Shown here piece by piece: positions 8,964-9,964 of a stretch of DNA of 9,964 nucleotides. The DNA is from Gulosibacter sediminis. Lineage in GTDB: Bacteria; Actinomycetota; Actinomycetes; Actinomycetales; Microbacteriaceae. The notes under the pieces were generated by a model. That model was not told where the DNA came from. It did no database searches and was given only the letters and a program-made list of their open reading frames with translations. Where the stretch lies: contig NZ_JACXJG010000005.1 in the NCBI RefSeq assembly GCF_014904065.1, positions 104,358-114,321 of the forward strand. Reading direction: 5' to 3'. The stretch's first letter is position 1; the number at the start of each line of letters is the position of its first letter. A program made the translations under genes and the position numbers.

Positions 8964-9810
8964 TCGTGAGCCGGGTACCGACCGCACGGATGCGCGCATC
9001 CGTGAGCTCAATGCCCGAGGGCAGTTGCTCGTTGATGGCGATGGTTTCGGGAATGCGCCCGTCGCGCAGCACGATGCGTTCGACCGCCTTGTAGGCGAGC
9101 GCGAGCACGGGGTTCTTGCTCGAGAACTTCACCTGCTTGATGTGCAACACCATGTCATCGTCGATGCTCGCCTGCGCATCGACGATGATGCTCGCGCGCA
9201 CGATGCCGTAGCCGCAACGCAAGGCGATGCGCACGTGGGCCTCGCGGTCGCTCGGGGCCTCGACCTCGGGCGTGAACTCGAGCAGCTTCACCTTCGCGTC
9301 GGCGCGCTCGAGCACCTCGCGCGCGAGCGGCTCGAAGTCGCGTGTGTCGACCTCGAACTGCGCCGAGGCGTGCCCCGGCTTGCCGTCGGCCGACTTGAGG
9401 TGCTCGACCCAGAGGCCGCCCTTCGCGTCCTCGAGCCAGGCGTAGCGGATGTTCTCTGCCGAGCCGGTCGCCCTGAGCTCGAGGGGCCCCAGCTTGAGCG
9501 GCTGCGCCGAGAAGGATGCCGCGTCGACCTGCACGATCGTGGGCGATACTGGCTTCGCGGGCTCGTCCGGCACCTCCTGCTCTCGCTCCTTCGCCTGCTC
9601 GACGAGCTGGCGCGGGCTTAGCTGTGTGCCCGAGAGGTCGAGGTCGAGCCGCTCGATGCGGGTGCCCTCGTCGTGCACCTGGCTCGTCATGCGAATCGCG
9701 TCGACCTGGGCCCGGGTGAGGGCGCCATCCTCTGCGATGATGTCGCGCAGGAGCGCATGGAGTGACTCCGAGTCGGTCGGGCGGGGCGAGTCGATGAGGT
9801 ATTCACGCAT
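8917..9810 (-). CDS. Uncharacterised protein, faintly LmeA/DUF2993-like
   Basis: I do not firmly recognise this 297-residue protein. It has no signal peptide and no membrane segment, so it should be cytoplasmic. Residues 1-50 look helical. A strand-like piece (ERLDLDLSGTQLS) and a charged Glu/Lys linker (about 68-88) follow, then an extended strand-rich region. The end (LPSGIELTDARIRAVGTRLTITGEV) recalls the closing strands of DUF2993/LmeA lipid-binding-type proteins, but members of that family usually carry an N-terminal export signal, missing here. The start is the ATG at 9810. There is no Shine-Dalgarno, and a -10 element lies 6 nt upstream, so it is probably leaderless. Codon use matches its neighbours. 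The 3' end overlaps dxs by 47 nt tail to tail. Confidence 0.75.
   Translation of the reverse strand: MREYLIDSPRPTDSESLHALLRDIIAEDGALTRAQVDAIRMTSQVHDEGTRIERLDLDLSGTQLSPRQLVEQAKEREQEVPDEPAKPVSPTIVQVDAASFSAQPLKLGPLELRATGSAENIRYAWLEDAKGGLWVEHLKSADGKPGHASAQFEVDTRDFEPLAREVLERADAKVKLLEFTPEVEAPSDREAHVRIALRCGYGIVRASIIVDAQASIDDDMVLHIKQVKFSSKNPVLALAYKAVERIVLRDGRIPETIAINEQLPSGIELTDARIRAVGTRLTITGEVLAEGEADFPA
8985..9004. repeat. Perfect 20-bp palindrome downstream of dxs
   Basis: CACGGATGCGCGCATCCGTG equals its own reverse complement. As RNA it would form an 8-bp stem with a CGCG loop. It starts 22 nt after the dxs stop, inside the 3' part of the opposing gene, where it encodes TDARIR. It is the only hairpin near the end of dxs and may serve as a U-less terminator or 3' stabiliser for dxs. 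Alternatively it is a chance product of coding sequence or a protein-binding dyad. Confidence 0.5.
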
Positions 9811-9816
9811 GCCACG

Positions 9817-9822
9817 ACGCTA
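9817..9822 (-). promoter_or_regulatory. -10 element for the minus-strand uncharacterised gene
   Basis: On the minus strand this reads TAGCGT (TANNNT), 6 nt before the ATG at 9810. Transcription would start at the A of the start codon, giving a leaderless message. It lies just after the terminator of the upstream minus-strand gene. No good -35 is evident. Confidence 0.55.
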
Positions 9823-9854
9823 GCCGACGGCAGTGGCCGCAAAACTGAGTCGGG

Positions 9855-9895
9855 AAAACGAAGCGGGCCGGCTCCCGGTGGGGGAGTCGGCCCGC
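9855..9895 (-). terminator. Intrinsic terminator of the right-edge minus-strand gene
   Basis: A 14-bp stem (9863-9876 with 9882-9895, one G-U/A-C type mismatch) has a 5-nt loop. Read on the minus strand it is followed by TTCGTTTT. It starts 14 nt after the TAA of the partial gene at the window edge and isolates that gene from the next minus-strand gene. Confidence 0.85.
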
Positions 9896-9908
9896 GTTCG
9901 GGCGTTCC

Positions 9909-9964
9909 TTAGCGCTGTGCGGCGCCGCGGATCGTCGGGGTGTGGAACGTGCCGCCGAAGGCGC
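9909..9964 (-). CDS. C-terminal 17 codons of an unidentified gene (partial)
   Basis: Read on the minus strand from the window edge, an open frame ends AFGGTFHTPTIRGAAQR followed by TAA. A canonical terminator comes 14 nt later, which supports this as a genuine gene end and fixes the frame. Only the tail is present and I cannot name the product. Confidence 0.6.
   Translation of the reverse strand, partial: AFGGTFHTPTIRGAAQR

Noticed and set aside
8812..9621. 269-codon plus-strand open frame overlapping the end of dxs and the minus-strand gene
   Set aside because: It has no ribosome binding site and repetitive Arg/Leu/Val/Asp composition. The minus-strand gene has a placed promoter and more protein-like sequence. 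Some doubt remains because that gene is itself uncharacterised.

Overview
The window is a 10-kb piece of a high-GC Gram-positive (actinobacterial) chromosome. Strong G/C preference at third codon positions, GTG/TTG starts and a set of actinobacteria-restricted families (SepH, DUF4193, DUF3093, DUF3710, DUF3159) point to this phylum. The general look fits Microbacteriaceae, but that family-level placement is an inference. Nothing suggests a mobile element, prophage, CRISPR array, tRNA or rRNA: this is core genome.

Layout. At the left, sepH (cell division, minus strand) is divergent from a small zinc-ribbon DUF4193 gene (plus). DUF4193 converges on a membrane DUF3093 gene (minus) through a shared hairpin. 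From about 2.1 kb a plus-strand run begins: dut (dUTPase), DUF3710 (overlapping dut by 14 nt), DUF3159 (six-helix-type membrane protein, 15 nt downstream), then acnA (aconitase) behind its own promoter-like region and a candidate operator. acnA ends at a textbook intrinsic terminator. dxs (1-deoxy-D-xylulose-5-phosphate synthase) follows with its own -10 and ribosome binding site. The end of dxs overlaps, tail to tail, an uncharacterised minus-strand gene whose C-terminal half faintly recalls the LmeA/DUF2993 family. A terminator and the last 17 codons of another minus-strand gene close the window.

How the genes work together. dut, DUF3710 and DUF3159 look like one transcription unit. dut cleans up dUTP for DNA synthesis; the two DUFs are unassigned. 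acnA feeds the TCA cycle and dxs starts the MEP isoprenoid pathway; they appear separately transcribed. SepH supports FtsZ-ring assembly.

I saw no clear novel multi-gene system. The points worth a second look are mostly regulatory or architectural: two probable leaderless genes, an inverted repeat on the predicted acnA start site, a dxs tail that runs into the opposing gene together with a perfect 20-bp palindrome, and the unassigned minus-strand protein.
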